Source: Sipunculus nudus
Lineage: Eukaryota; Annelida; Sipuncula; Golfingiida; Sipunculidae
NCBI GenBank assembly: GCA_026874595.1
Contig: CM049308.1
Coordinates: forward strand, 20,687,867-20,751,866
Reading direction: 5' to 3'
Length of the DNA stretch: 64,000 nucleotides
Below are positions 10,601-22,600 of the stretch, piece by piece. Position numbers and translations under genes: made by a program. The notes under the pieces were generated by a model. It worked only from the letters and a program-made list of their open reading frames with translations, made no database searches and was not told where the DNA came from. Position 1 is the stretch's first letter, and each line of letters opens with the position of its first letter.

Positions 10601-13600
10601 TGCAGTGCGCTGTTTTAGCATAGACCGGCTTAAGTCCTGGAAATCCCCCTTTTCATACTATTATCACAAAGACTATCACATCGCAGTCTCTACCTTGACA
10701 TATATAGATTCCATTTATAGACCAACAGATGGTCTGGTTATTGTTACTGGTTCATTACAGATGGACTTCTTCATATTTTATGAATAAACGGTACACATAC
10801 ATTTTCTCCACTAATGAGTAGCCTTTTCACGTGCGAAGGTAGCATGGACTGTCAGATATTCAAAAGTAAAGCAAAACACTGTTTCGTTCAGGTTCTCACA
10901 GCTTTGCATTGGCTTCGAGGGCTTATTTATGTCAGTTTCTTCACTAGTAACGTGTTTGTCTGTAAATACATTCGACTTCACTGGTTTTTCACTACGCCAA
11001 GCGGCGGAGGTATGATTTTGCGTGCGTTAGTTTGTTTGTTTGTCTATTAGCAAACATTACTCTAAAGGTAATTAACGGGTTTTGATGAAATCTTTAGGAA
11101 AGCTCGGTATTGATAGAAGGAATAATTAATTAAATTTTGATATAGATAATATTGTGGATTAAGGAACATTCTAAAGTAAAAACGCTGCCTTTCTGACAGT
11201 TCCTTAGGGAGGTTATGAGCTGCCTTGTCGGAAGTCTGCGCTCTCCGAGTGCTTTTCTAGTTATATAGGCGATGCAGCACGTAATTTCTGTTTCTGTTAT
11301 TGTAAAAGGCATGGAATCGAGTCCCGCGTCTTATCTGAAGAAGAAAACACACCCGCGAACTGCACGCGTGTTGTGTTTGCTGTGGCTTTCGCCTTCGCCT
11401 TTATGCTCATGGAAACGTAGTGACGTTAAGATTCCTTTCAGCGACTTTAAGATTCCTTCAGCGACGTTTAGATTCCTTACAGTGAGATTAATATTTCTCA
11501 CAGTGATCTTAATATTCTTTACAGCAAGGGTTAACAATCCATAAAGCGACGTTCTGAGACTTGATATGATATACTTTTCGACACAAAACGAAGATTTCTC
11601 CATGGTTAATATGCATTCATGAGTGTGTATAAACTCTGTGCGGGATCCAAAACAAATCCGGACCCAGGAGATGTAAATACATTTCCTCAAACGAAATTGT
11701 TTTCAGGTGTTTTACTTAAAAAAAACTGCTAGGAACCCGGAACTACCGGCACCGTGTATAACTGATGGAATAGTTACGGATGTCCATATCTCTTACAAAT
11801 ATCGATATGATCAGCATGATCAAATAATGGAACGATATACATATCAAGGCTATACATCATGTAATTTGGTCTGGCGTGAGGTGACATAGGCTCCTCACGT
11901 AGCGATTATACACTGCAGTCGTCTAAGACATCGTTTCGTGTGACCGCTGCTTATGTGACAAAGTTCTCAGGGCATGACCACCAGGGTGCGCACAGAGCAC
12001 AGATCGTAATAAGAAAACTGCCTGATAGTGTGGTATTGCATTGTCCATCCAGTCCCTTGAGCATGCGACATCCGCTCTCGTTTGTATGATAACACCCGTA
12101 CTTGCATAGGACCAACAATCACACCAATGAAAAGGTAATCAAGACGAAAAGAGCGGGTGTCGCATGTTTAAAATTTAGATTATACGCACAATGCAATGTC
12201 ACGCTTTCAGTGGTCTGATGACAATTCTGTGCTCTGTGTGCACCCTGGCGGTCCTGCCAAGAGAACCTTGCCATACTAAACAGCGGTTACACGAAACGAT
12301 GTCTTGAGCCACTGCAGTGTATAACCGTAGAGGTGACAAAGATTCTGTTATATTCTCACAGCCCCAAAAGAATTGACGACCAGGTTCTTTTAAATTGTAG
12401 ACCAAACCGGCTGAAACTCATACATGCCCTTTAAAAGATGAATAGGACATGTGTTAACAAAAAACAAATCAATATATTAAACAAATACACCTGCATTTCT
12501 CTGGAGAGGCATTCCACACCTTCATGTACACTGCACAGGGAAGTTCTCTTAGTTTACACGGCTCCTAAAAACATGACCATCGCGCACACGTGACATCGAA
12601 ATGTCAAGCCGCTCGCCCAGTCCTCTCGGTCTAGTGTATATACACAGGGATCCAACAATCAACAATTCTTCTCTGGAGTACACGTTCGCCCCTCGGGGCA
12701 AAGTCCGTCCACAGAGCACTGACTGATAAGCGCACAGCCTGTTCTATACAAACTTAGAATCAATGTCAATGTCAGCTGGTGTCTACTGGATTAATCCAGC
12801 ACAAGGAAACTTAATATGTCTTCACACATCGATATTCAGTACCTCTGTCATTTCACGTATAATTAATATCCTTGGCCTGTTACTGGAAGCGCTCACAACA
12901 GATACAAATCACCTTCGGTAATTGCGATATCCCTAATGAAGTTAGTCACAGGGGTATCAGCGTTTCCCTCCTCAGGCACTGACGATTTACGCTTACAGAC
13001 ATCGTCTCTTAGCTGTCCAGACTCCTATGAACGCAGACCGGTAACTAGGCTGCAAACAATCGTCAGACGACATCCAACTGGCGCGCTGAACAGACAATTG
13101 TCTTCTTAAACACGGCTTATATGTGCTTGCTGACAGCACAAGTTCTGACAGTCTTCTGGCCAATCAATTTCCTCAATGTCATTTATCATATGAATATTAA
13201 AATGGACACTCCTCAATAGATAAAACCCTAAGGAAAAGCAAATTAGCAGGTGTTTGGCCTTTGAAGTCTACAGTAAATCACGTTACTATAGTTACCGTCT
13301 AGACAGGAGACGGTTCCCCCGAATTAAACTGTACTGAAATTAACATAAAATGAGGAACCCGTGATGTCTTACCTAAGTTCTAATGCTGACTTAAAAACAT
13401 GATACTCCATATTAATTTACAATAAATTTTAAAACAATCATCTGGTTATACTCCCTCCTTGAACATGCAATAATATAACCAAGTCACAGTTCTCTAGTGA
13501 CATATATTTCTGTTATAGACATATATATATTTATTACATTCATTCACAGGTCATTTATCTTTTTATATAAATAAGCTACATATACAAACTCTAGAACAAC

Positions 13601-16600
13601 CGTAAAACTAAAATAAAACCCTCTGTCTCACATGACCCTGGCCCTTGGCCCTCAACTACTTGTAGCCGTGCCTTACCGGTCTCATTTTTGCTGACAGAGA
13701 ACGCTGGTTATAAATTTGTAAAGTTCGAAAATTTCCATTAAATATACCATGACATGAACATTCCTAAACCTCTTCAGCGCTGACGGGAACTAAAGCAGCG
13801 TGCAACAGCGGGAGGTGTGGTGCCTGTACGGTAATGGTGTCACGCTATGACTGGAAGACGGGAATGATAAGGTAACCATAAAACTATACACAACACGCGG
13901 AAATTCACAAAAAAACATAGTGTTCTACGGTCTATAGAGCGTAAACATAAGGAGATGGGGGGACGACATTTTTTTATATTATCTTTGGGGACAAAATTTG
14001 TGGAATTTTGTCTGCTGGCAAGCAGGAGTGAAGATAATTCATATGTGGAACAGTTCTAGACAGATAAATCACAGCAAGTGTAAATGAGTTAATACCTCAA
14101 TTTATTTTGCATATTTATGATTTTATATTGTTGATATTCATAATAATAATAATAAATTGAGGCAAGAGCACACATTGTGCAACAATTTTATGAAGCACTC
14201 AGTGCAAATTCCAAACCCGCCCTCGAAAAAAATGCCAAAAAAAAAAAAAATTAAAAAAAAAAAAGATTCGTAAAAAATTGGAGCAGCCATTTCGTAGAAA
14301 AAATCAATTGTTTTGGTGTGGCATAAAAAAGGCCAACCCATGCAGTCCATATTTACCAGTATTTCATATATGCATCACAAACAACAGTATGGGTATTCCT
14401 ATACGTGTTGCTATTTATTTGATACATGTATGTGCCAAATTCAAAGTCACGTGTATAATATATGTGCCATGCCTTTTTGTCATTGGGTAAAATAATTACA
14501 ACGTTACAACGAAACGATATAACGTGATCAATAAATCTGAGAGTGTATGATGTTCAATCGGAATTAATCAAATATGAGAAAGAATTCGTTGACGTTCATG
14601 CAACAACGTATTTACAGCAAAACTTTGCTTGATTGGTTATAAGCGATGTCTATCGGTCATTGGGTAAAACAAACTTCAAAGTCGATGATCGCAGCAGCGG
14701 ACTCGCCTGAGTGTCCAAATATAAAAAGAGACCATGATTTTGAAAGCAGATAAAAAAATAAACTCTCGATGCATATGAATAGCGTCATGCCAATATATAA
14801 TTTAAACAAGAAAAATGCCTTATTCACTTTAGACGGAGCTTACATACAATCCAGCTATATTTTGTAGTGCATACATTTCGGTTTAAAACACTTTATCATA
14901 ATCTGGCTTGTTAACTAACACATGAAAATTTATAATTACTATACTTTAGAAAACCTTAATCAAATATTTCAAGATTGGGAAATAATTTGAATATTTTTTA
15001 CAGACATCGGTCTGTTGTTTCATGTTTGGTGCCGGTGTGTTCTCTACATGGCTGTGCTGTTACGACGGTAGAGGGCGTTGGCAGTATCAGGACATCAGTT
15101 CACCTTGTTCAGGTATTTTCGAAAAAGCCCATACCGTTTCTGTTAAATTTGTATTTTCTTTTACAATTTATGATTGTGTACATGATATGTAATTGACATG
15201 AAATACAAACGTGGAAAAGATGGAATTCACCGTTATAAAAAGTGTTGCAGTCAAGCGGCATATGCAACTATTACAATAGCATATGGTATTTCTAACTTAT
15301 AGATTACCAGCATCAAAGATAGATATACGATACAAATGGCATACAAGTGCTGTTCCTTTCAATATCATTACCCCTACCTTAATAATAGAAACAAATGGCT
15401 TTGTTCCACGGGACTCAGTGCGGCTTCTATAGCCCCGGTATGGGGATCAGTATGTTCACTGTCATTATGTTTTTACAGGAACGCCTGGTGATGTTTCACG
15501 GGACTCAGTACGGCTTCTATGGCCCCGGTATAGGTTCAGTATGTTCACTGTTATTATGTTCTTACAGGAACGCCTGGCGATGTTTCACGGGTCTCAGTGC
15601 GGCTTCTATAGCCCCGGTATGGGGATCAGTATGTTCACTGTTATTATGTAATTACAGGAACGCCTGGTGATGTTTCATGGGACTCAGTGCGGCTTCTATA
15701 GCCCCGGTATGGGGATCAGTATGTTCACTGTTATTATGTTCTTACAGGAACGCCTGGTGATGTTTCACGGGACTCAGTGCGGCTTCTATAGACCCGGTAT
15801 GGGGATCAGTATGTTCAGTGTTATTATGTTCTTACAGGAACGCCTGGTGATGTTTCACGGGACTCAGTGCGGCTTCTATTGCCCCGGTATGGGGATCAGT
15901 ATGTTCACTGTTATTATGTTCTTTCAGGAACGCCTGGCGTTGGTTTAAGGGACTCAGTGCGGCTTCTATAGCCCCGGTATTGGGATCAGTATGTTCACTG
16001 TTATTATGTTCTTACAGGAACGCCTGGTGATGTTTCACGGGCTCAGTGCGGCTTCTATAGCCCCGGTATGGGGATCAGTATGTTCACTGTTATTATGTTC
16101 TTTCAGGAACGCCTGGCGTTGGTTCAAGGGACACAGTGCGGCTTCTATAACCCCCGTATGGGTTCAGTATGCATGTTATTATGTTCTTACAGGAACGCCT
16201 GGTGATGTTTCACGGGACTCAGTGCGGCTTCTATAGCCCCGGTATGGGGATCAGTATGTTCACTGTTATTATGTTCTTACAGGAACGCCTGGCGATGTTT
16301 CACGGGACTCAGTGCGGCTTCTATAGCCCCGGTATGGGGATCAGTATGTTCACTGTTATTATGTTCTTACAGGAACGCCTGGTGATGTTTCACGGGACTC
16401 AGTGCGGCTTCTATAGCCCCGGTATGGGGATCAGTATGTTTACTGTTATTATGTTCTTTCAGGAACGTCTGGCGTTGGTTCAAGGGACTCAGTGCGGCTT
16501 CTATAGCCCCCGTATGGAGTTAAAGAAGCCGCACTGAGTCCCTTGAACCTTCGCCAGGCGTTCCTGTCATTACATTATGACGTGTACATAATCATCACCA

Positions 16601-19600
16601 TACAGGGGATACAGAAGCCGCACTGAGTCCCATGTAACATCAAAACATGATGCTTCTTTAACTCCAGTATTGGGATCAGTATGTTCACTGTTATTATGTT
16701 CTTACAGGAACGCCTGGCGATGTTTCACGAAACTCAGTGCGGCTTCTATGGCCGGGTATGGGGATCAGTATGTTCACTGTTATTATGTTCTTTCAGGAAC
16801 GCCTGGTGATGTTACATGGGTCTCAGTGCGGCTTCTGTAGCCCCGGTATGGGTTCAGTATGTTCACTGTTATTATGTTCTTACAGGTACGCCTGGCGATG
16901 TTACATGGGACTCAGTGCGGCTTCTGTATCCCCTGTATGGTGATGATTATGTACACGTTATAATGTAATTACAGGAACGCCTGGCGATGTTTCACGGGAC
17001 TCAGTGCAGCTTCTATGGCCCCGGTATTGGGATCAGTAAGTTCACCGTTATTATGTTCTTACAGGAACGCCTGGCGATGTTTCACGGGAGTCAGTGCGGC
17101 TTCTATGGCCCCGGTATGGGGATCAGTATGTTTACTGTTATAATGTTCCTTCTGGAACGCCTGGTGATGTTACATGGGATTCAGTGCGACTTCTGTATCC
17201 CCTGTGTGGTGATGATTATGTACACGTTATAATGGAATTACAGGAATGCCTGGCGATGGTTCAAGGGACTTAGTGCGGCTTATTTAACTCCAGTATGGGG
17301 ATCAGTATGTTCACTGTTATTATGTTCTTACAGGAACGCCTAGCGATGTTTCACGGGACTCAGTGCGGCTTCTATGGCCCCGGTATGGGGATCAGTATGT
17401 TCACTGTTATAATGATATTTCAGGAACGCCTGGTGATGTTACATGGGACTCAGTGCGGCTTCTGTATCCCCTGTATGGTGATGATTATGTACACGGTATA
17501 ATGTAAGTACAGGAACGCCTTGCGATGGTTCAAGGGATTTAGTGCGGCTTCTTTAACTCCAGTATGGGGATCAGTATGTTCACTGTTATTATGTTCTTAC
17601 AGGAACGCCTAGCGATGTTTCACGGGACTCAGTGCGGCTTCTATGGCCCCGGTATGGGGATCAGTATGTTCACTGTTATAATGTTCTTTCAGGAACGCCC
17701 GGTGATGTTACATGGGACTCAGTGCGGCTTCTGTATCCCCTGTATGGTGATGATTATGTACACGGTATAATGTAAGTACAGGAACGCCTTGCGATGGTTC
17801 AAGGGATTTAGTGCGGCTTCTTTAACTCCAGTATGGGGATCAGTATGTTCACTGTTATTATGTTCTTACAGGAACGCCTAGCGATGTTTCACGGGACTCA
17901 GTGCGGCTTCTATGGCCCCGGTATGGGGATCAGTATGTTCACTGTTATAATGTTCTTTCAGGAACGCCTGGTGATGTTACATGGGACTCAGTGCGGCTTC
18001 TGTATCGCCTGTATGGTGATGATTATGTACACGTTATAATGTAATTACAGGAATGCCTGGCGATGGTTCAAGGGACTTAGTGCGGCTTCTTTAACTCCAG
18101 TATGGGGATCAGTATGTTCACTGTTATTATGTTCCTACAGGAACGCCTGGCGGTGTTTCACGGGACTCAGTGCGGCTTCTATGGCCCCGGTATGGGGATC
18201 AGTATGTTCACTGTTATTATGTTCTTACAGGAACGCCTCGCGATGTTTCATGGGACTCAGTGCGGCTTCTATAGCCCCGGTATGGGGATCAGTATGTTCC
18301 CTGTTATTATGTTCTTACAGGAACGCCTTGCGATGTTTCACGGGACTCAGTGCAGCTTCTATAGCCCCGGTATGGGGATCAGTATGTTCACTGTTATTAA
18401 GTTCTTACAGGAACGCCTGGCGATGTTTCATGGGACTCAGTGCGGCTTCTATAGCCCCGGTATGGGGATCACTATGTTCACTGTTATTATGTTCTTACAG
18501 GAACGCCTGGCGATGTTTCATGGGACTCAGTGCGGCTTCTGTAGCCCCGGTTTGGGGATCAGTATGTTCACTGTTATTATGTTCTTACGGGAAGGCCTGG
18601 CGTTGTTCCAATGGACTCAGTGCGGCTTCTATAGCCCCGGTATGGGGATCAGTATGTTCACTGTTATTATGTTCTTACAGGAACGCCTAGCGATGTTTCA
18701 CGGGACTCAGTGCGGCTTCTATGGCCCCGGTATGGGGATCAGTATGTTCACTGTTATAATGTTCTTTCAGGAACGCCTGGTGATGTTACATGGGACTCAG
18801 TGCGGCTTCTGTATCGCCTGTATGGTGATGATTATGTACACGTTATAATGTAATTACAGGAATGCCTGGCGATGGTTCAAGGGACTTAGTGCGGCTTCTT
18901 TAACTCCAGTATGGGGATCAGTATGTTCACTGTTATTATGTTCCTACAGGAACGCCTGGCGGTGTTTCACGGGACTCAGTGCGGCTTCTATGGCCCCGGT
19001 ATGGGGATCAGTATGTTCACTGTTATTATGTTCTTACAGGAACGCCTCGCGATGTTTCACGGGACTCAGTGCGGCTTCTATAGCCCCGGTATGGGGATCA
19101 GTATGTTCCCTGTTATTATGTTCTTACAGGAACGCCTTGCGATGTTTCACGGGACTCAGTGCAGCTTCTATAGCCCCGGTATGGGGATCAGTATGTTCAC
19201 TGTTATTAAGTTCTTACAGGAACGCCTGGCGATGTTTCATGGGACTCAGTGCGGCTTCTATAGCCCCGGTATGGGGATCACTATGTTCACTGTTATTATG
19301 TTCTTACAGGAACGCCTGGCGATGTTTCATGGGACTCAGTGCGGCTTCTGTAGCCCCGGTTTGGGGATCAGTATGTTCACTGTTATTATGTTCTTACGGG
19401 AAGGCCTGGCGTTGTTCCAATGGACTCAGTGCGGCTTCTATAGCCCCGGTATGGGGATCAGTATGTTCACTGTTATTATGTTCTAATAGGAACGCCTGGC
19501 GTTGGTTCACGGGGCTCAGTGGCGCTTCTATAGCCCCGGTATGGGTTCAGTATGTTCACTGTTATTATGTTCTTACAGGAACGCCTTGTGATGTTTCATG

Positions 19601-22600
19601 GAACCCAGTGCGGCTTCTATAGCCCCGGTATGGGGATCAGTATGTTCACTGTTATTTTGTTCTTACAGGAACGCCTGGCGATGTTTCACGGGACTCAGTG
19701 TGGTTTCTGTAGCCCCGGTATGGTGATGAGTATGTATACCCTGCTCCGGAACTACCCAAATCCATCGAAGGATCAAATAGAACGGGCGGTCGAAGGTTCG
19801 TTTATACTATGAGATTTTAAATTGAACATTTAATAAAACTAGCAATGACACGTGCCACGCAGGTTTTTTTTTTTTTCTTTTTTGCGAGCAGTTAGTTATG
19901 ATGTCAAATTGTCTGTCATATTTGAATGTCTTGGCTGTACAATGTTACAGTCAATAATCCGACATATTTCGTGTAAGTGTTCAAACTTGAGTTGACTCTG
20001 CATCGGAGTCTGGATGACCTGGACGAATACGTTTCTGTGCGAATGTGCAATGTTTCCGAAAAATTCCTAAGCATATATAAGCAGAAAATCCCGGCAATCC
20101 GTCCTAAGGTACCAGAGGAGAAACGGAATAATTACGCAAATCGCGTTACGCTATTAATATATAGATCCATTTTATGCATGGTGTTATGCATAAAAAATCT
20201 TATTGAAGCCAAGAGATTGGCCGGGGATTTTTTTGGAGAGTTGATATGATAATTGAAATAATTTTATATTAAATTATATTACGCTGCACATAGCCATTTT
20301 CAGCTGGCCTACGAGCCCGTCCGTCCGCCAGTAAAGGAACCTTATCTTGCATGGTAGAAACTACCGCTGAGACGTGTTCTTGATAACTGCATTCCCGTCA
20401 CCAATCACAACATCTGGGCACTCGCATGGTCAGGCAATCCCGCTGCGTAAAATTTCATGGTAGCATTATATTATGTGGAACATTTAATGGCTGTATATTG
20501 TTTTTTAAATATCAAGCACTTCCAAAGACCTTTCCTGTTTGAAAGCTGAGCCAATGTTTTCAAGTGAGACAGTCACAGGATTCAGCCAGTGTGTGTTACC
20601 CGGACCCTGGATCCCGGGCCCCCAAAAAAACCTGTAATTCTTAAAAGTCTCATGACAATCTGTCCAGATATTTTAGCAGAAACGTATCTGAAGACTAAGA
20701 AATGAGTCTGATTTGCAACAAAATTTGATAATTAACACTCACGGACCCTTGCGTACGGACACCTTTTACTCGTTGTTTTAGCTTTCCTTTAGTACATATT
20801 TTCACCCGACGTTTGGCCATAACATCCATGTGATTTATTATTTTGTTTGTTTTTTCTTTTTTTTTTAATTTTTGTCTAAGTTTTTATTCATAATCTTATA
20901 TTTCCTATTTATTTCATTTGTGCATCGTTTTTTTAAATATAATAATTGAATGCACTTACACGATCATTATTTTAGTGTTGCTTGAAATGAAAGTAATCAA
21001 CAATTCCTTTTGGTAATTATACTATTGCAAACTTTAAATTCCATGGTTGTTATGAATGGAACACGAAACCAATTGTTTTGAGGAACAGCTCTGATATTTC
21101 ACTCTCAGGTGCGCAACGATTGGTAGTGCACTACAAAAAAATCTCCCCCAGTGTGCCCACACTATTATATTTTCATTTAAAATAACAAATAATTATATTA
21201 AATGTGTGACATGAGAACTATTTTTTACTCTTTGAGTCATCAATATAAATATGAGCGGTGGTTACTGGGGTCCGTCAAAATGGAACAGTCATCTAAGTCA
21301 AGTAAATGAGTTCGTCTTCATCGAAATCTTTTTGTCAAACTTAAATCTTTCAGTGAATCGGTCATTTACAAAGCTGCAACATTAAGGGACATTGCTCTGT
21401 TCTTATATCTGTTCTTATATTTTTATCGATATAAATAATGAAAAAATGAGAAATTGTTTCATGGGGTCCGTGGGGTTCGGGTATTACACACTACCCTGCA
21501 TTCACTACTGATTGGGTAATTTTGATTCTTTTAAAGATCCCCCTTTGTGCATTCTCCTTGTACACAAAAAACCTATCCCTGCGCGGAGGTTGCCTTTAAA
21601 AGAGGGGATCACCAATTGGGTTGATTACGGGCCAGCGATCGCGAAATGCACGGAAATCCAACATAGAGCCCCCGGAGAAAGCTCTGTTCCTGCATCACAC
21701 ACTCTATGGCCATTGTATTATCGGGCCCGTGCACAAAGAAAAGTGCCGCCCGTTGGGGGCAAACAATTAAATAATTATTGATGCACGTAATACGCTTTAA
21801 TTGTTATTAAAACTGGATGGAATCTCTTCGGACAAACCCGAAGCATATGTAAGCGGAAAATCACGGCAACCCATACGGTGGTATCAGAGGAGATATGGAA
21901 AATCACACGCACCGCGTTATGCTATTAATATATAGATAAATACATAAAGAAAGTGTACTAGAATACAATTATTGAAAACAGACGGAGGTAGATATAAGCT
22001 GATGTAAAGCGCAATAGAGAGTATAGATTCGAACATATGGATTGGCTGTAGATATACTTGTATTAATAACACATGTTGTAATGTAAAAAAGTTATGGCTT
22101 TAGAATAAACTTAGCATACACTTTTACTTTGACATGTTGACACCGATAGATCACTGAATACAGTTCTAAATTATGCGCTGGTACTTTTTTTTAAGGTAAC
22201 CTTTGTCGGTGTACTGGATACCGAGCTATTTTGGATGGATTCTACACATTTGCAAAGGTCGCACATCATAATTATCCCATTATATTTCTTACACATGCTG
22301 TACAGTTATATAATTAACTATATTAGCTACAAGTTAATAGTAAGATTGTAAATATAAGGAAAGCCCTGCTCTTTTAGTATAAAGCAGTGCTAAAACAATG
22401 CGGTGAAAAAAGAAACTTTAAATTAATATTTAAACCTAGGGGAAGCTATCAAATGTAATTAGTGAATTACTGTACATCAAATAGTCCCATTCCGGTAGCA
22501 TAGATGCTAAGACCAGTTATCGAGAGATCATTTATTTCTCATCTTATCTTTGAACTGCGCAAATACACATAGTCGCATGACCTATCATGTATGATGCTGT

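Larger units (their letters stand above)
8286..13777 (+). other. Intron 2 of copy 1, U12-type (minor spliceosome), 5492 bp
   Basis: The donor GTATCCTTT matches the U12 consensus RTATCCTTT. The 3' end has TTCCTAAAC at 13761-13769 (consensus TTCCTTRAY) about 10 bp before the AG at 13776-13777, with no long polypyrimidine tract. The intron is homologous to intron 2 of copy 2 over most of its length. It contains an inverted pair near 8470-8530/8826-8900 (GGAGTTGG..CCAGTCTACC), CRE-like TGACGTCA sites, a 23-bp minisatellite and a large foldback. Confidence 0.85.
15386..19668 (+). repeat. Roughly 90-bp tandem array of the exon 5 start with its splice acceptor (about 46 units)
   Basis: Units begin GAACGCCTGGCGATGTTTCA and end TTATTATGTTCTTACAG; unit starts include 15479, 15568, 15658, 15748, 16281, 16371, 18140, 18230, 19579. 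Each unit translates in frame as [20 protein letters not shown] plus [10 protein letters not shown], that is the first 20 or so residues of exon 5 followed by intronic acceptor sequence. Two variant types exist; one (..GGTGATGATTATGTACAC..) resembles the genuine exon 5 more closely. Period changes to 269 bp (three units minus one base) at 17295-18101, then an 809-bp block repeats nearly perfectly (18102-18910, 18911-about 19490). Every unit keeps a good acceptor and a GTATGG that could serve as a weak donor. Expansion of part of an exon is the simplest explanation. Confidence 0.93.
19796..22195 (+). other. Intron 5, with two related dispersed repeat fragments
   Basis: Fragments at 20056-20167 and 21835-21946 are homologous (shared: CGCGTT..GCTATTAATATATAGAT). 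Read on the minus strand, each starts A|TCTATATATTAATAGC, which resembles a Helitron 5' end. An open frame at 19977-20249 covers the first fragment and is probably part of the repeat. No coding exon recognised. Confidence 0.55.

Noticed and set aside
10297-11050. Short open frames in intron 2 as genes
   Set aside because: No family match, not conserved in frame between the two copies, and no splice context.
18102-18848. 248-codon open frame as an independent gene
   Set aside because: It is the in-frame reading of the exon 5 array; there is no independent promoter, and the period explains the lack of stops.
19977-20249. Extra XDH exon in intron 5
   Set aside because: It matches no XDH segment, is homologous to another repeat at 21835, and the true exon 6 ([10 protein letters not shown]) is at 22196.
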